Part shown: one piece after another, positions 61,109 to 64,000 of the stretch
Layout: every line of letters starts with the position of its first letter
Position numbering within the stretch: position 1 is the stretch's first letter
Assembly (NCBI GenBank): GCA_016212085.1
Contig: JACRHL010000016.1
Location: 62,001 to 126,000 of the forward strand
DNA: 64,000 nucleotides
Reading direction: 5' to 3'
Source: Nitrospirota bacterium
Lineage (GTDB): Bacteria > Nitrospirota > JACRHL01
Translations under genes and position numbers: made by a program
Notes under the pieces: generated by a model
The model's database searches: none
The model's input: only the letters and a program-made list of their open reading frames with translations
What the model was told of the DNA's origin: nothing

Positions 61109-61921
61109 GTGATGACCATGGATTTGGACCTGAAGGATCGCGTGGTGCTGGTGAGCGGCGCCAGCGAGGGTATCGGCCGCGCCATCGGCGAGGCGTTCGC
61201 CCGCGAGGGGGCGCGGGTGATCCTGAGCGCGCGCCGTGCCAACCGCATGCAGCCGGCGGTGGAGGCCATAACCAAGGGGGGCGGCAAGGTGGACGGCATC
61301 GGCGCCGACCTGACCAATCCCGCCGAGGCGCAGGCGCTGCTGGACGACATCCGCCGCGCCCACGGCCGGCTGGACGTGCTGGTCAACAACCTGGGCGCGG
61401 TGGTGGAATTCGCCGGCTTCGAGGACGTGACCGACGACGCCTGGCAGGAGAGCTGGGACGTGAACGTCATGAGCACCGTGCGCCTGACCCGCGGCGCGCT
61501 GCCCTTGCTGTCCGCGTCGGACCGGCCGCGGGTGCTGTTCATCGGCTCGCTGGGGGCCAAGCAGCCCACCGGGGTGTGGCCGCACTACAACGCCACCAAG
61601 GCGGCCATGGTCAACCTGTCCAAGTCCCTCGCCATGCAGTGGGCCAAGAAGGGCATCACCGTGAACGCCATCTCCCCCGGCCCCATCTGGACGGAAAGCT
61701 GGGACCGGGAGGCGGCGCAGCTCGCCGGCCGCAAGGAGGTGTCGGTGGAGGAGGCGGGCCACCTGCTCATCGCCAGCAAGGAGAAGAAGGTGCCCCTGGG
61801 GCGTATCGGCACCCCGGCGGACGTGGCCGGGGTGTGCCTGTTCCTGGCCTCGCCCCACGCCAACTGGATCACCGGCGCCAACATCCCGGTGGACGGCGGC
61901 ATGCAGCGCGCCGCCGTGTGA
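61109..61921 (+). CDS. SDR-family oxidoreductase
   Basis: VVLVSGASEGIGRAIGEAFAREGARVIL; NNLGAV; YNATKAAMVNLSKSLA. Confidence 0.92.
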   Translation: MMTMDLDLKDRVVLVSGASEGIGRAIGEAFAREGARVILSARRANRMQPAVEAITKGGGKVDGIGADLTNPAEAQALLDDIRRAHGRLDVLVNNLGAVVEFAGFEDVTDDAWQESWDVNVMSTVRLTRGALPLLSASDRPRVLFIGSLGAKQPTGVWPHYNATKAAMVNLSKSLAMQWAKKGITVNAISPGPIWTESWDREAAQLAGRKEVSVEEAGHLLIASKEKKVPLGRIGTPADVAGVCLFLASPHANWITGANIPVDGGMQRAAV

Positions 61922-61924
61922 CGG

Positions 61925-62902
61925 TCACAGCCGGACGCTGGCGCCGCCGAGGGGGAACCACTCCGGCTGGGTCACCCACGCCTCGGGCAGCACCTCGAAG
62001 TGGCTGACGTGGGCGCGCCCGTTCTCGATGTCGTGCAGGTCGAAGCCGTCCTTGGCGAGGCAGAACACGAACTGGCGCACCCGGAAGCTGGACTCCACGT
62101 CCGTGGGCGACGGGGGTGACAGGAGCTGGTTGTGGAAGTGGTAGATGCCGGCGTAGTTCCAGCCCGGCATGTGCCCGAGGGTGGCCTTGAAATCCACCGG
62201 AAGCACCAGGTAGCGTGCGTCCGAGGCCGTCTCCAGCGCATATATCACGCTCTCGAACGCCGCCTGCTTGACGTTTTCGGCAAAAATCGGGCTGGCGAGT
62301 ATCTTGCCCACCCGCTCCACCGTGTCGGCATTCATCGCCAGCGCCGCCAGCAGCTCCGCGTTTTCCGGCGCCAGCAGGCGGTCAAGCACCTGTTCCGGCG
62401 GCAGTTTGCGCAGGGTGTCCAGCAGGGCGCCGTTGGAGGAGGGCACCGGGTGCAGCCGTGGCTCGCGGGCCGGGCCCACGGCCAGCACCCCCCCCAGCTC
62501 GGTATCGGTAACCTGGCGGGAGGCCCACAGGGCCAGGTAGATGGCGCGCTTGTCGGCTTCCACATGGGCCGCCACCTCCGCCGGGGTGACCGGGTTGGAG
62601 CGGCTGGCATAGGTGTGCAGCAGCTCCTTGGCATGGCCGATGGCCGTGTAGGGGAATTCGTGGGTGACGATCCGGGTCATCAGCGGGATGCCGGACAGGA
62701 AGGTGCGGTTCTGGTCCAGCAGTCCGCCCTGCGCGTCACCGCTAACGGTCATCAGCGCCGCCAGCAGTTGCAGGTAGATCACCAGCACCGGAACCAGCCA
62801 GTAGTCGTTGAAGAAGCGCCGCAGACGCCCCCACGGGGTGCGCGAGCGCCGCTCCACGCGCACGGGGTGGCGCAGTCTGGATCGGGTGGGGATTCGGATC
62901 AT
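61925..62902 (-). CDS. membrane-anchored protein with C-terminal JAMM/MPN+-like motif, unknown function
   Basis: Single N-terminal TM (YWLVPVLVIYLQLLAALMTVSG); C-terminal NYAGIYHFHNQLLSPPSPTDVESS contains H-x-H-x7-S-x2-D. Confidence 0.7.
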   Translation of the reverse strand: MIRIPTRSRLRHPVRVERRSRTPWGRLRRFFNDYWLVPVLVIYLQLLAALMTVSGDAQGGLLDQNRTFLSGIPLMTRIVTHEFPYTAIGHAKELLHTYASRSNPVTPAEVAAHVEADKRAIYLALWASRQVTDTELGGVLAVGPAREPRLHPVPSSNGALLDTLRKLPPEQVLDRLLAPENAELLAALAMNADTVERVGKILASPIFAENVKQAAFESVIYALETASDARYLVLPVDFKATLGHMPGWNYAGIYHFHNQLLSPPSPTDVESSFRVRQFVFCLAKDGFDLHDIENGRAHVSHFEVLPEAWVTQPEWFPLGGASVRL

Positions 62903-63160
62903 AGGCCCTGTTGGCGGCGGTGATCGGCCACGGAACAGGCGGTTCCGAGGCCGGTCCGCCCTGGGTGCGCGGCAACCCGTGGTGAAACGCCAGCGTTTTC
63001 AACCATTATCGGGCCGTCGTGGCGATTACTGAACCCCGCCGTCCGGCGCCGGTATCACGCCGGCGCCGGAAACCGCTTGCCTAACCCGCCGGGTTTGGTC
63101 CATCTTGAGCTTTTGCCCGCCCGCGTACAACCGGGCGCGTGGACCGACATAAGGAGTGCC

Positions 63161-63847
63161 ATGACGGCGGACGGCTATCGCATGAAGGTCGCGCGGGTGC
63201 AGCAGGAGGGGGTGGACATGCGCCATCTCATGCTGGATTGCCCCGCCCCCTACCCGTTCGGTTACGGCCAGTACGTGCAGCTGGGCCTGCCGGACCAGAA
63301 GCCGGGCTACTTCGCCATCGCCAGCCACCCGGAACAGCGGGAGCGCATCGAGTTCCTGGTCAAGGACGGCGGCGGCGCGGCGGGGCAGCTCTATCACGTG
63401 GCGACGGGCGACGAGCTGGCGGTCAGCGCCCCCATGGGCCCGGGGTTCCCGAGGGAGCACCTGCTGGGCCGCAACGTGATGTTGATCGGCGTGGGCTCGG
63501 GCATGGCGCCGTTGCGCAGCGTGATCGGGTCGATCCTGGCCAACCGGGCGGATTACGGCCCGCGGGTGATGCTCCTCTACGGCGCGCGCACGCCGTTCCA
63601 CGTCCCGTTCCGGCCGGAAATCGCCAAGTGGCGCGGGCAGGTCGAGGTCTACAAGGCCATGAGCCGGCCGGGTGACACGGACTGGAACGGCTACGTGGGC
63701 TACGTGCAGCAGATCATCGAGGGGCTCGCCCTGCCCAAGTCCAACACCATTGCCTGCGTGTGCGGCATGCGCCCCATGGTGGACGCCGTCAAGGCCAAGC
63801 TGGCGGAGATGGGCATCACCGAGGACGACGTGTACCTGAACTTCTGA
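63161..63847 (+). CDS. ferredoxin-NAD(P)+ reductase-like flavoprotein
   Basis: PFGYGQYVQLGLPDQKPGYFAIAS; MLIGVGSGMAPLRSVI; CVCGMRPMVDAVKAKLAEMGI; start at ATG after AAGGAG. Confidence 0.85.
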   Translation: MTADGYRMKVARVQQEGVDMRHLMLDCPAPYPFGYGQYVQLGLPDQKPGYFAIASHPEQRERIEFLVKDGGGAAGQLYHVATGDELAVSAPMGPGFPREHLLGRNVMLIGVGSGMAPLRSVIGSILANRADYGPRVMLLYGARTPFHVPFRPEIAKWRGQVEVYKAMSRPGDTDWNGYVGYVQQIIEGLALPKSNTIACVCGMRPMVDAVKAKLAEMGITEDDVYLNF

Positions 63848-64000
63848 TGCCGGAACCGCCGCTCCACGTCCTGTTCCTGTGTACCGAGAACGCCTGCCGC
63901 AGCCAGATGGCCGAGGCCTGGATGCGCCACCTGAGCGGCGGCCGCGTGCGCGCCTCCAGCGCCGGCGTGCGGCCCGGCGCGTTGCACCCCATGACCGTGC
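63847..64000 (+). CDS. LMW-PTP-fold arsenate reductase-like protein (truncated by window end)
   Basis: MPEPPLHVLFLCTENACRSQMAEAWMRHLSGGRVRASSAGVRPG, CX5R P-loop CTENACR; TGATG overlap with the upstream gene. Confidence 0.85.
   Translation, partial: MPEPPLHVLFLCTENACRSQMAEAWMRHLSGGRVRASSAGVRPGALHPMTV

Overview
This is a gene-dense, high-G+C bacterial chromosome segment, proteobacterial in gene content, that appears to span the replication origin. Genes left of about 41.2 kb are mostly on the minus strand (dnaA, dnaN, gyrB, gyrA, hemF and others). Genes right of about 41.7 kb are mostly on the plus strand (rplI, ilvBNC, psd, pssA, rpiB-glyA-nrdR, rnfCDGEAB). The intergenic region between them has several DnaA-box-like 9-mers and AT-rich patches. 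parA/parB lie about 17 kb away, with two perfect 16-bp parS palindromes upstream of parA. Most of the window is housekeeping: leuB, asd, nifS-like, bluB, queA, znuACB, pyrE, ispB, uvrB, mutY, argB, hslU, tRNA-Gln/tRNA-Glu, thiD, nagZ. Accessory content includes a sharply lower-G+C tandem-domain dCTP deaminase gene, a glycosyltransferase/sulfotransferase-like cluster, an arsR-arsM pair, and a distal arsC-like gene cut by the window end. Observations most worth following up: (1) an unannotated membrane-anchored protein with an exact JAMM/MPN+ motif H-x-H-x7-S-x2-D; (2) a 31-aa bS22/AURKAIP1-COX24-like micro-ribosomal protein; (3) a 21-codon uORF whose stop overlaps the ilvB start; (4) an Rnf cluster in the acetogen-type order CDGEAB with a multi-ferredoxin RnfB; (5) a 480-bp hairpin-rich gap between convergent genes; (6) a probably leaderless, self-overlapping arsR promoter/operator; (7) the tandem parS pair and oriC architecture lacking recF. 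No transposon, prophage or CRISPR array was recognised. All assignments come from reading the sequence; no database search was run.
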